A DNA stretch of 64,000 nucleotides from CAVYBY01 sp963766935 (GTDB lineage Bacteria; Actinomycetota; UBA4738; HRBIN12), in NCBI GenBank assembly GCA_963766935.1, contig CAVYBY010000003.1, forward strand, positions 434,001 through 498,000. The letters are read 5' to 3'. The first letter of the stretch is position 1; the number at the start of each line of letters is the position of its first letter. The position numbers and the translations under genes were made by a program. Below, in pieces: positions 15,107 to 24,087 of the stretch. The notes under the pieces were generated by a model. That model was not told the origin of the DNA. It did not search any database and was given only the letters and a program-made list of their open reading frames with translations.

Positions 15107-15888
15107 GCGAGCCGGGCGGCCCGGCCGACGCCCCCATCCTCGAGTTCGACCCGTCGCCGACGGCGGTCATCGAGCCGACGGAGCAGATCGAGCCGACCGA
15201 CGTTCCCACCCACGCCGTCCTGTGTTTCTTCCAGGACGTGATCGCCCGGATCGCCGCCGACGGCGCGAGAGAGATCGACCGGCTGGAATCCGAGCAGGGC
15301 TTCAACCCGATCTACGAGCTGGAGGTGGACGGGCGGCGTCTGGCCGTCGTGCACCCCGGGGTAGGCGCCCCGCTGGCCGCGGCCTCGCTGGAAGAGCTGA
15401 TCGCTCGCGGCGTGCGGGCCGTCGTCGCGTGCGGCGCGGCAGGAGTGCTCGTGCCCGACGTCGCCCTCGGTCACGTCGTCGTGCCGACCGCGGCCGTCCG
15501 CGACGAGGGCACCTCCTACCACTACCTGCCGCCGGGCCGCCTGGTCTCGCCGACCGGTGAGGCGGTCGAAGCGATCGTCGCCACGCTCGAGCGCCGCGAG
15601 GTTCCCTACGTGACCGGCACGACATGGACGACCGACGGCGTGTACCGGGAGACCCGGGCCAAGGTGGAACGCCGCGTCGCCGAGGGGTGCCTCACGGTGG
15701 AGATGGAGGCGGCGGCCTTCTTCGCGGTCGCCGCGTTCCGTGGCGTGACGTTCGGCCAGGTGCTCTACGCGGGCGACGATCTCTCGGGCGAGTCCTGGGA
15801 CTCGCGGGGCTGGGTCGAACATGCAAGCGGGCGGGAAGTGCTGTTCCGGCTCGCGGCGGAGGCCGTCCTGGACCTCCCGCCGCGCTGA
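15103..15888 (+). CDS. Nucleoside phosphorylase (PNP/UDP family)
   Basis: A 261-residue member of the PNP/UDP phosphorylase superfamily, which splits nucleosides with phosphate. Landmarks are VVHPGVGAPLAAASLEELIARGVRAVVACGAAGVL (phosphate and ribose site), RDEGTSYHYLPP, TTDGVYRET, and the acidic base-site strand LTVEMEAAAFFAVAAFRGV, closest to uridine phosphorylase-like proteins. The N-terminal 35 residues are a low-complexity acidic/proline extension. It is coupled to the cobalamin-binding-type gene. The substrate is not defined by the sequence. Confidence 0.78.
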   Translation: MSEPGGPADAPILEFDPSPTAVIEPTEQIEPTDVPTHAVLCFFQDVIARIAADGAREIDRLESEQGFNPIYELEVDGRRLAVVHPGVGAPLAAASLEELIARGVRAVVACGAAGVLVPDVALGHVVVPTAAVRDEGTSYHYLPPGRLVSPTGEAVEAIVATLERREVPYVTGTTWTTDGVYRETRAKVERRVAEGCLTVEMEAAAFFAVAAFRGVTFGQVLYAGDDLSGESWDSRGWVEHASGREVLFRLAAEAVLDLPPR

Positions 15889-16088
15889 ACCCGATCGCGT
15901 CCCGCGCTCGGCGGACCGGGCCGCCGGCAGGTCCGCGGTGGACTGAGGGGTTGCCACCGCTCGCGCTGCACGGCGGCCGGGACCTCCGGCCGACCCGCGT
16001 CGCCGCTCACCCATCTCTTGCCGCGACGCCCCGATTTGGTTCCGGGCGGCTGCCTCCGGGCCCGGCCGATACCGCCCCGTGGCTCCGA

Positions 16089-16094
16089 TAGGCT
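16089..16094 (+). promoter_or_regulatory. -10 element of the small-protein/kal operon
   Basis: TAGGCT, 8 bases before ATG 16103, at the end of a 200-base gap that holds no other recognisable element. Confidence 0.45.
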
Positions 16095-16102
16095 TGGGTT
16101 CC

Positions 16103-16351
16103 ATGGATCGCAACAACCTGGTGAGCCCGGACGACGTCGGCCGCCGCGTTTCGTTTCAGTTCGAGCTTCCCAACGGCTACGTGAACGAGGCCGTGGGTGT
16201 CTTCGAGCGGTGGGACGAGGGGGCCGAGACCTACTTCGTGCGGACCAAGAGCGGCGACGTCATCCGGGTTCCGGCCCGCGGGGTCAGGTTCGGAAAGGTC
16301 GTCCCCGGGCCCGCGGCCGCGAAGGGTCCGGATCTGAGCGAGCTCGCATGA
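16103..16351 (+). CDS. Small SH3-like conserved protein
   Basis: An 82-residue protein: DDVGRRVSFQFELPNGYVNEAVGVFERWD...ETYFVRTKSGDVIRVPARGVRFGKVVPG. The pattern resembles the N-terminal beta-barrel domain of some actinobacterial acetyltransferases (GRRV...G.L.W.....V...DG....I....V...K.VP), here as a separate protein without the catalytic part. Its function is unknown. Its stop overlaps the start of the ammonia-lyase gene (ATGA), so the two are produced together. Confidence 0.6.
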   Translation: MDRNNLVSPDDVGRRVSFQFELPNGYVNEAVGVFERWDEGAETYFVRTKSGDVIRVPARGVRFGKVVPGPAAAKGPDLSELA

Positions 16352-16746
16352 GCGAGCTGCCGATCGCCCGGATCCGGCTGCGACTCGGCCAGGAGGACGC
16401 CCACTACGGCGGCAACTTGGTGGCGGGGGCGACCCAGCTGCGGATCATCGGAGACCTCATCACCGAGCTGGCGATGCGCTACGACGGAGACGAGGGATTG
16501 TTCCGCGCGTACGAATCCGTCGAGTTCCTGGCGCCCCTGTACGCAGGCGACTGGATCGAGGCGACGGGCAGGATGCTCTCCGCCGGCACCACGTCGCGCC
16601 GCTGCGAGTTCGAGGTGTGGAAGATCGGCGGGCCGCTCACCGAGGTGAGCGAGTCGGCGGCCGAGTTCCTCGACGAGCCGGTTCTCACGTGCCGCGCCGT
16701 CGGCACGACCGTCGTGCCGAAGGAGCATCAGCGCATCACGCGGTGA
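16348..16746 (+). CDS. kal: 3-aminobutyryl-CoA ammonia-lyase (hotdog fold)
   Basis: A 132-residue hotdog-fold enzyme closely resembling Kal of lysine fermentation: RIRLRLGQEDAHYGGNLVAGATQLRIIGD, MRYDGDEGLFRAYESVEFLAPLYAGDWIEATGRM and AVGTTVVPKEHQR. Kal removes ammonia from 3-aminobutyryl-CoA to give crotonyl-CoA. No other lysine-fermentation genes (aminomutases, Kce, Kdd) are nearby, so it may act on a related beta-amino acyl-CoA such as beta-alanyl-CoA. It is coupled to the small protein upstream. Its 3' end overlaps the opposing response regulator gene by 11 bases. Confidence 0.8.
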   Translation: MSELPIARIRLRLGQEDAHYGGNLVAGATQLRIIGDLITELAMRYDGDEGLFRAYESVEFLAPLYAGDWIEATGRMLSAGTTSRRCEFEVWKIGGPLTEVSESAAEFLDEPVLTCRAVGTTVVPKEHQRITR

Positions 16747-17137
16747 CGGGTCGCTTCGGTCCGATCCCCAGCGTTCGGATGGTGTTGAACACCTCGTCCA
16801 CGTCGAACGGCTTCGTCACGAAGGCGTCCGCGCCCAGCTCGAAGGCCTTCGCGCGGTCCCCGGACCCGGTCATCGCGCTGACGACGATGACCCGGGGACG
16901 CTCGTGCGGGTCGAGGCGCTGAAGCTCTTCGAGCACCCTCCATCCGTTCAGGGTCGGCATCATCAGGTCCAGCAGCATGACCTCGGGACGGTGCTCGGCA
17001 ACCTCGAGCAGTGCGCGAACTCCGTCTTCGGCCGAGATGGCTTGGTAGCCCTCGGCCTCCAGGCTGAACCGGAGCACCCAGGCAATCTGGGGCTCGTCGT
17101 CGACCACCAACACCGTCGTCCGGTCCGTTTCGTTCAT
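16736..17137 (-). CDS. Single-domain response regulator (receiver only)
   Basis: A 133-residue CheY-like receiver without an output domain. The phosphorylation site is Asp57 in VMLLDLMMP, with the acidic pair DDEP at 13-16, the Ser of VVSAMTG and the Lys of TKPFDVDEVF. Proteins of this type pass signals by protein contact. No kinase is adjacent; the nearest one is 24 kb away. It converges on kal with an 11-base overlap. Confidence 0.88.
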   Translation of the reverse strand: MNETDRTTVLVVDDEPQIAWVLRFSLEAEGYQAISAEDGVRALLEVAEHRPEVMLLDLMMPTLNGWRVLEELQRLDPHERPRVIVVSAMTGSGDRAKAFELGADAFVTKPFDVDEVFNTIRTLGIGPKRPVTA

Positions 17138-17191
17138 CGACTCTCCAACGGACGTCCGGGACGACCCCTGGATTGGCCGGGAGTCTGTTTT

Positions 17192-17222
17192 CGGGCAAGG
17201 AGCGCCGGGGGCCCCTTGCCCG
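17192..17222. other. Inverted repeat between purM and the response regulator gene
   Basis: CGGGCAAGG at 17192-17200 pairs perfectly with CCTTGCCCG at 17214-17222 around a 13-base loop. It lies in the purM 3' region and could be a terminator stem, but no T tract follows it in the purM direction. Confidence 0.35.
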
Positions 17223-17286
17223 TCCCGGGTTCGACCGGGGTGAGCGCCGCCTAGTCACGTCGAGCCAGGAGCCGCGGGGGAACGAA

Positions 17287-18285
17287 CTACGTGATCCGCA
17301 GGCCGGAGCCGGACACCACGCTCCCGATCCGCCACGCGCGTCCCGCGAGCCGCTCCTTGACGTCGTCCACGTGCGGGGGCGAGACCACGAGCACCATGCC
17401 GATCCCCATGTTGAACGTCGCGAACAGGTCGTCGTCGGTCGACGCCGACGCCTCCCCGACCAACCGGAAGATCGGCGGCTCCGGCCAGCTCCCCCGCCTG
17501 ATCTCGGCGCCGAGTCCGGGCGGAAGCACGCGCGGGAGGTTCTCGGGCAGGCCTCCGCCGGTCACGTGCGCGGCCGCATGCAGCAGGCCCGCCCGGTGCA
17601 GCGCCAGGACATCGGCCGCGTAGACGACGCAGGGTTCGAGCAGCTCGTCGACGAGCGGGCGGTCCAGCCCCGGCGGGGTCTCGTCCAGGCCGAACCGGTC
17701 GAGCAGCGAGGCGCGAACGAGCGAGTAGCCGTTGGCGTGCAGACCCGACGATGCCATCCCGATCAGCGCGTCGCCCGCATGCACGTGGGCGGGGCCGAGG
17801 GCCGCGTTCTCGTCGAGGGCCCCGACGCAGACACCCGCCAAGTCGAACGCATCCGGTTCCATGACGCCGGGGTGCTCCGCGGTCTCCCCGCCCAGAAGCG
17901 CGCAGCCCGCGAGCCGGCACCCGTCCGCGACCCCGGCCACGATGCTCGCCACGCGCTGGGGATCCACGCGGCCGACCGCGAGATAGTCGAGAAAGAAGAG
18001 CGGCTCCGCGCCCGTGCACACGACGTCGTCGGCGCACATGGCCACGAGGTCGATGCCGACGGTGCCGAGACGGCCGGCGAGCCTGGCGATCTCGAGCTTC
18101 GTCCCCACCCCGTCCGCCGAGGCCGCGAGCAGGCGTCCGTCGCCGATCCGGAACAACCCGGCGAACCCGCCGATCCCCTCGACCACCTCGGGCCGGCCCG
18201 CACCGGCCGCCAGAGCGGCGATCCGGACGACGGCATCCGCACCCGCGGCCGTGTCGACGCCCGCGCGGCGGTACGACTCGCTCAC
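17287..18285 (-). CDS. purM: Phosphoribosylformylglycinamidine cyclo-ligase (AIR synthase)
   Basis: Step 5 of purine synthesis: ATP-dependent closure of FGAM to aminoimidazole ribonucleotide. The 332-residue protein has SYRRAGVDTAAGADAV at the N-terminus, DGVGTKLEIA near residue 58, DLVAMCADDVVCTGAEPLFFLDYLA near 80-105, LLGGETAEHPG near 135 and the glycine-rich TGGGLPENLPRVLP near 235. The GTG start overlaps the purF stop by 4 bases (GTGA). Confidence 0.95.
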   Translation of the reverse strand: MSESYRRAGVDTAAGADAVVRIAALAAGAGRPEVVEGIGGFAGLFRIGDGRLLAASADGVGTKLEIARLAGRLGTVGIDLVAMCADDVVCTGAEPLFFLDYLAVGRVDPQRVASIVAGVADGCRLAGCALLGGETAEHPGVMEPDAFDLAGVCVGALDENAALGPAHVHAGDALIGMASSGLHANGYSLVRASLLDRFGLDETPPGLDRPLVDELLEPCVVYAADVLALHRAGLLHAAAHVTGGGLPENLPRVLPPGLGAEIRRGSWPEPPIFRLVGEASASTDDDLFATFNMGIGMVLVVSPPHVDDVKERLAGRAWRIGSVVSGSGLRIT

Positions 18286-19721
18286 GTCGCCGGCAGGCCG
18301 GCGCGCTGCTGCAGCGGGAGGCCGGCGCGCTGCTCCAGCATGAACTTGCCGGTGTCCTCGGGGATCGGGATCGGATACTCGCCGTCGAAACAGGCACGGC
18401 AGTACTCGTCCTTCTCGCCGCCGGAGGCGGCCACCATCCCGTCGATCGAGAGATAGCCGAGCGAATCGGCTCCCAGGTACGCCCGGATCTCCTCGACCGA
18501 GAGGTCTGCGCCGATCAGCTCCTGGCGGGTCGGCATGTCGATGCCGTAGAAGCACGGCCACGCGACCGGCGGACAGGTGATCCGCAGGTGGACCTCGGTG
18601 GCCCCGGCCTCCCGCAGCGCCAGGACGATCTGGCGGGTGGTCGTGCCTCGCACGATGGAGTCGTCGACGACCACCAGACGCTTGCCGCGGATGGCGTCGG
18701 GGATGGGATTGAGCTTCAGCTTCACGCCGCGGTCTCGAAGCGACTGGCTCGGCTGGATGAACGTCCGCCCGACGTAGGTGTTCTTGTACAGCCCGTCGCC
18801 GTACGGGATCCCGCTGAGCTCGCTGAAGCCCTGCGCCGCCGAGTGCCCGGTGGTCGGCACCGCGATGACGAGGTCCGCATCCGCGGGGTGCTCCGTGGCC
18901 AGGATCCGTCCCATCTCGCGCCGGGCCTCGTACACGGCCCGGCCCTGCATCCGCGAGTCGGGGCGCGCCAGGTAGACGAGCTCGAAGATGCAGAGCGACC
19001 GCACCGGTGAGGGGGCGAACCGCGTCGCGTGCAGCCCCCGGTCGTCGATCCGGACCAGCTCGCCGGGCTCCACGTCGCGCACGAACTGCGCCCCCACGAT
19101 GTCGAGCGCGCACGTCTCCGATGCGACGACGAAGCCGTTCGGCAGCCGTCCGATCGACAGCGGCCGGACGCCGTTGGGATCGCGGGCGGCGAAGACGCTC
19201 CGCTCGTCCATGAAGACGAAGCAGTACGCTCCGCGAAGCGTCGGAAGGATCTCCATCGCCGCCGCTTCCAGCCCGCCGTCGCGGCCCAAGCCGGCGGCGA
19301 CCAGGGCCGCAACGACATCGGAGTCGGTCGTCGCGGAGCCGCGCGAGCCGGCGCGTTCGGCCAGCTCGGCCGTGTTCACGAGATTTCCGTTGTGCCCCAA
19401 GGCGATCGAACCGGTTTCACCGGTCTTGAACACCGGCTGCGCGTTCTCCCAGGTCGTCGAGCCCGTCGTCGAGTAGCGGGTGTGGCCGATCGCGAGGTCA
19501 CCCTGGAGCGTGGCAAGCGTCGCCTCGTTGAACACGGCGCTCACGAGCCCCATGTCCTTGTAGACGAGGATGTTGGAACCGTCGGAGACCGCGATGCCGG
19601 CCGATTCCTGACCGCGGTGCTGCTGGGCGAAGAGTCCGAAGTAGGTGAGCCGGGCGACGTCCTCGCCGGGCGCCCACACCCCGAAGAGCCCGCACTCGTC
19701 TTTCGGCGACTCTTCCCCCAC
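18282..19721 (-). CDS. purF: Amidophosphoribosyltransferase
   Basis: The committed step of purine synthesis: PRPP plus glutamine gives phosphoribosylamine. GTG 19721 gives MGEESPKDECGLFGVW, so Cys10 becomes the N-terminal nucleophile after propeptide removal. Further marks are QQHRGQESAGIA, the PRTase loop VVVDDSIVRGTTTRQIV near 350 and EYCRACFDGEYPIP near 448, with cysteines placed as in iron-sulfur PurF. Length is 479 residues. A longer reading frame extends into ogt, but the promoter hexamer TACGCT 9 bases upstream and alignment support 19721. The C-terminus carries an 8-residue duplication (LEQRAGLP-LQQRAGLP). Confidence 0.95.
   Translation of the reverse strand: MGEESPKDECGLFGVWAPGEDVARLTYFGLFAQQHRGQESAGIAVSDGSNILVYKDMGLVSAVFNEATLATLQGDLAIGHTRYSTTGSTTWENAQPVFKTGETGSIALGHNGNLVNTAELAERAGSRGSATTDSDVVAALVAAGLGRDGGLEAAAMEILPTLRGAYCFVFMDERSVFAARDPNGVRPLSIGRLPNGFVVASETCALDIVGAQFVRDVEPGELVRIDDRGLHATRFAPSPVRSLCIFELVYLARPDSRMQGRAVYEARREMGRILATEHPADADLVIAVPTTGHSAAQGFSELSGIPYGDGLYKNTYVGRTFIQPSQSLRDRGVKLKLNPIPDAIRGKRLVVVDDSIVRGTTTRQIVLALREAGATEVHLRITCPPVAWPCFYGIDMPTRQELIGADLSVEEIRAYLGADSLGYLSIDGMVAASGGEKDEYCRACFDGEYPIPIPEDTGKFMLEQRAGLPLQQRAGLPAT
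18295..18342 (-). repeat. 24-base tandem duplication at the purF 3' end
   Basis: Two adjacent 24-base units (18295-18318, 18319-18342) differing at three positions. They encode the repeated LxQRAGLP octapeptide just before the purF stop. Confidence 0.8.
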
Positions 19722-19726
19722 GAGGC

Positions 19727-20338
19727 TCAGAGCGTAGCACCGGCGATCTGTTCCAACTCCAGCAGCTCGCGCTTGCGGTGGACGCCGCCGCCGTACCCGC
19801 CCAGCTCGCCGCCCGCACGGAGCACCCGATGGCACGGAATGACGATCGGGATCGGGTTGGAGCCGAGCGCGTTGCCCACGGCCCGCGCGGCACGCGGCCG
19901 CCCGATGCGGCGGGCGACCTCGCCGTAGGTCGACGTTCGCCCGAACGGGATCCGAGCGGTGACCCTCAGCACGTCGCGCGCGATCCCGTGGATCAGCCGG
20001 CGGTCCAGGGCGATGTCGAAGGTCGTCCGCCGGCCCTCGAAGAACTCGTCCAGCTCGCGCCGGACCTCGCCGGTCGCGGCCGCCGACTCGAGAATCCGCG
20101 GCGAGACCTCGCGCGCCAGATCTTCGAGCGCCCCGTCCTCGCCGTCGAACGCGATCCGGGCGAGGCCGCGGCGCGTCACGGCCACGAGCAACGGCCCGAT
20201 CGGAGAGTCGACCGTCCCGATCGCGACGTCCAGCAGCCCCGAACGCGCCGCCTCGTCCGCGATCGAGGCGGCCGCGACCGCCGACCGCCGGTCCGCCTCC
20301 CGGCGACCCGCAAGCCGCACCAACTCGTTGCTCGTCAT
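19727..20338 (-). CDS. ogt: Methylated-DNA--protein-cysteine methyltransferase
   Basis: A suicide repair protein that takes alkyl groups from O6-alkylguanine onto a cysteine. The 203-residue product has the active site IPIVIPCHRVL with Cys169, the DNA-binding helix segment TSTYGEVARRIGRPRAARAVGNALGSNP and the C-terminal GGYGGGVHRKRELLELE. The first 35 residues are an unusual helical extension before the normal fold. Its ATG overlaps the stop of the ECF sigma gene (ATGA), so the pair is co-translated. Regulation of the repair gene by the sigma factor is an inference from this coupling. Confidence 0.92.
   Translation of the reverse strand: MTSNELVRLAGRREADRRSAVAAASIADEAARSGLLDVAIGTVDSPIGPLLVAVTRRGLARIAFDGEDGALEDLAREVSPRILESAAATGEVRRELDEFFEGRRTTFDIALDRRLIHGIARDVLRVTARIPFGRTSTYGEVARRIGRPRAARAVGNALGSNPIPIVIPCHRVLRAGGELGGYGGGVHRKRELLELEQIAGATL
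19731..19736 (-). promoter_or_regulatory. -10 element of purF
   Basis: TACGCT on the minus strand, 9 bases from GTG 19721. It overlaps the last codons of ogt, so purF-purM have their own promoter. Confidence 0.45.
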
Positions 20339-20820
20339 CTCGTCATCCTTTCCCGCAGCTGCGTCATCCCCCGGTGGACGTTGGCCCGCGCGGTCTCCGG
20401 CGAGCAACCCATGAGCTCGGCGATCTCGTCGTAGGGGCGGTCGAGCACGTGCCGGTGAACGACCGCCACGCGCTGGCGGGGCGGCAGCGCCGCGATCGCG
20501 GCCCAGAGCGCCGCGTCCGCCTCGACGCCGGCCGGCGCGCCGGCGGCCCGGTCCGGAAGGTTCGCCGTGGGAACGGGCCGGCGACCCGCCGCGCGATGAT
20601 GGTCGATCGCCTTCCTCGAAGCGATCCGAAGGATCCAGTGGTCCAGCCGGTCACCGCTCGAAAGACGCGGGTACGCGCGGAGCGCCGACAGGAACGTCTC
20701 CTGGAACACGTCGTCGGCATCGGCGGATCCGACCGCCGCGAGCAGGAACCGGTAGACGGTCGCGCGCTGCGCGTCCAAGAATGCCTGGAACGGCGGGACG
20801 GCGCCTGCAACCCGATTCAT
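20335..20820 (-). CDS. ECF-type RNA polymerase sigma factor coupled to ogt
   Basis: A 161-residue sigma factor. Region 2 is FQAFLDAQRATVYRFLLAAVGSADADDVFQETFLSALRAYPRL with DHWILRIASRKAIDHHRAAGRR; region 4 is IAALPPRQRVAVVHRHVLDRPYDEIAELMGCSPETARANVHRGMTQLRERM. There is no adjacent anti-sigma gene, in contrast to the two other ECF genes in this window. A GGGAGGAC ribosome binding site precedes ATG 20820. It lies between purL and purF, divided from purL by about 90 bases. Confidence 0.88.
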   Translation of the reverse strand: MNRVAGAVPPFQAFLDAQRATVYRFLLAAVGSADADDVFQETFLSALRAYPRLSSGDRLDHWILRIASRKAIDHHRAAGRRPVPTANLPDRAAGAPAGVEADAALWAAIAALPPRQRVAVVHRHVLDRPYDEIAELMGCSPETARANVHRGMTQLRERMTR

Positions 20821-20912
20821 CCGGCCACGTCCTCCCGATTCCCACCGCCCGGCCCTTCCGGACAGAACAACGTGCGGGTCGCCGCGGTTGTGAACACGAG
20901 GGCCGCGAAAAT

Positions 20913-23116
20913 CTAGCGATCGCCCAGCAGGCGCGGGAGCGATCCTTCCCATTCGGCCGCCAGCTCCTGCACCGTGGCCTCGGCGAGCCCGTCGATCACG
21001 GCCCGCGGGCCGCCGGTCTCGCCGATCCTGGCGACCGGCACACCCGATCGTTCGGTCATCTCGACGAACTGCTCCTCGCGGCCGGGCGCCACACCGACGA
21101 GCGCGCGCGAGGCGGACTCGCTGAACAGCAGGACGTGGGGTGGGAGATCGGAGGGGATCGAGACCGCGAACCCGTGGCCGCCCAGGATCGCCGACTCGGC
21201 CAGCGCGATGCCGAGGCCGCCGTCGCCGCAATCGTGCGCGCTCGCCAGCAGGTCCTCGCTCGCCGCGTCCACGAGCAGATCGATCAGCGCGCGCTCTCGG
21301 TCGAGATCGAGGGCCGGAGGACGGCCGGCGACGACGCCGAACACCGTCTCGGCGAACTCCGAACCGCCGAGCTCGGGCAACGTCTCGCCCAGCACGTAGA
21401 CCGAGAGCCCGGCCCGGGGAAATCCGGTGGGGACGCGAAGCCGGTAGTCCTGCAGGAGCCCGACCATCCCGATCACCGGGGTCGGCCAGATCGCCGAGCC
21501 GCCCGACTCGTTGTAGAAGCTCACGTTGCCTCCGGTCACCGGTGTGCCGAACGCGCGGCAAGCCTCGGAGATGCCGGCGACCGACTCGGCGAATTGCCAC
21601 ATCACCTCGGGCCGTTCGGGATTGCCGAAGTTGAGGCAGTTCGTCACGGCGAGCGGCCGCGCGCCCGACACGGCCACGTTGCGCCCGGCCTCCGCAACGG
21701 CATGGCGGGCGCCGAGCCGCGGATCGAGGTGACCGTACCGGCCCTTGCCGTCGGTCGAGATCGCGAGCCCCCGCATGGTCCCGGGGATCCGGACGATCGC
21801 GGCGTCCGAGCCGGGGCCGGCCACCGTCTGCCCCCCGACGAGCGAGTCGTACTGCTCGAACACCGACCGCTTGCCGGCCACGTTCGGCGCCCCGAGCACG
21901 GCGAGCCATGCGTCGCGGATCGAACCCTCGAACGGTGCGAACGTCGGATCCTCCTGCTCGGCCTCCGGCGGCGGTGGGGCGGCCGGCCGCTCGTACTCGG
22001 GTGCCTCGTCGGCGAGCGAGCGGGCCGGGACATCGGCCACGTCGCGGCCTCCCATCCGCACCGTGACCCGGCCCCCCGCGACGGTCGTGCCGATGACGGC
22101 GGCGGGAAGCCCCCACCTGGCGCAGACCTCCACGACCTCGTCCAGCCGCGAAGGATGGACGATCGCGAGCATCCGTTCCTGCGACTCGGACGTGAGGATC
22201 TCGAAAGGCTCCAGGCCCGGCTCGCGCAGCGGGACCGAGTCGAGGTCGACCAGCACGCCGGTGCCCGCGCGGGCCGCCGACTCGCTGACCGCGCAGGTGA
22301 TCCCGGCACCACCCAGGTCCTGCAACGCCTCCAGGGCGCCGCGTTCCACGAGCTCGAGCGACGCCTCGATCAGCAGCTTGCCGGCAAACGGGTCGCCGAT
22401 CTGCACGGACGGGCGTGAGTCCTCGGCCCCCTCCTCGATCGTCGCGCTGGCGAGCACCGACACGCCGCCGATCCCGTCGCGGCCGGTCGGCGCGCCGTAC
22501 AGCACGAGCAGCGACCCCTCGTGCACCGGCGAGCTCGACGTCTGGAGCCGGTCCGCCCGGGCGATCCCGACGCACATCACGTTGACGGTCGGATTCGCCG
22601 AATGCGGCGGGGCGAACCGCACCTCGCCGCCCACGGTCGGGACGCCGATGCAGTTGCCGTACCCGCCGATCCCGGACACGACGCCGCCGAAGAGCCAGCG
22701 GTTCCGCTCCTCGGTGAGCGGTCCGAAGATCAGCGGGTCCAGCAGCGCGACCGGCCGCGCACCCATGGCGACGATGTCGCGGACGATGCCGCCGACCCCC
22801 GTCGCCGCGCCCTGATACGGCTCGATCGCACTCGGATGCGAGTGCGACTCCATCTTGAAGACGGCGGCCATCCCGTCGCCGACGTCGACGGCCCCGGCGT
22901 CCTGGCCGGGCCCCACCAGGACCTGGGATCCCTCGGTGGGCATGGTCCGCAGGTAGACCTTCGAGGACTTGTAGGAACAGTGCTCCGACCACATCGCCCC
23001 GTACATCGCGAGCTCCGCCGGGTTGGGCTCGCGGCCGAGCGTCTCGCGAATGCGATCGGCCTCGTCGTCGCGCAGACCCAGCCGCCGGTGCAACGGTTCC
23101 GCGTCGGCCGGCGCGC

Positions 23117-23120
<4 letters not shown>
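20913..23120 (-). CDS. purL: Phosphoribosylformylglycinamidine synthase subunit II
   Basis: The large ATP-grasp-like subunit of FGAM synthase (step 4). The 735-residue length fits the small-PurL class that works with PurQ and PurS. Signatures are MWSEHCSYKSSKVYLRTM near 44-61, FKMESHSHPSAIEPYQGAATGVGGIVRDI near 88-116 and DLGGAGITCAVSE near 268, with the second half repeating the AIR-synthase fold. The GTG start overlaps the purQ stop (GTGA). Confidence 0.96.
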
Positions 23121-23829
<709 letters not shown>

Positions 23830-23833
<4 letters not shown>

Positions 23834-24087
23834 GCCCGCTCCCCGGCCGGCAGGATCTGCACGTCCTCGATCACCGGGTTGGCCAGCAGCCGGGCGGCCA
23901 TCTGCTCGACCTGCTCCGTAGCACCGGCTTCGTCCGCCGACTCGACGTCGAGCCGGATGTGCTTGCCGACGCGGACTCCCGTGACGTTCGACCACCCGAG
24001 GGCCGGGAGCGAGGACTCGAGCGCCCTGCCCTGCGGGTCGGCGAGCCCGGGTTTGAGCGAGACGAGCACCTCGAACGCGAACTTCAC
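23830..24087 (-). CDS. purS: Phosphoribosylformylglycinamidine synthase subunit PurS
   Basis: An 85-residue small subunit that bridges PurL and PurQ. It begins MKFAFEVLVSLKPGLADPQGRALESSLPALGW and has the G-V-x-x-GKHIRLDVE segment typical of PurS. It overlaps purC and purQ by GTGA junctions, which fixes both ends. Confidence 0.93.

Noticed and set aside
20335..22992. Minus-strand open frame that fuses the ECF sigma factor to 700 upstream codons
   Set aside because: The upstream part is the wrong frame of purL; the real sigma start has a ribosome binding site at 20820.
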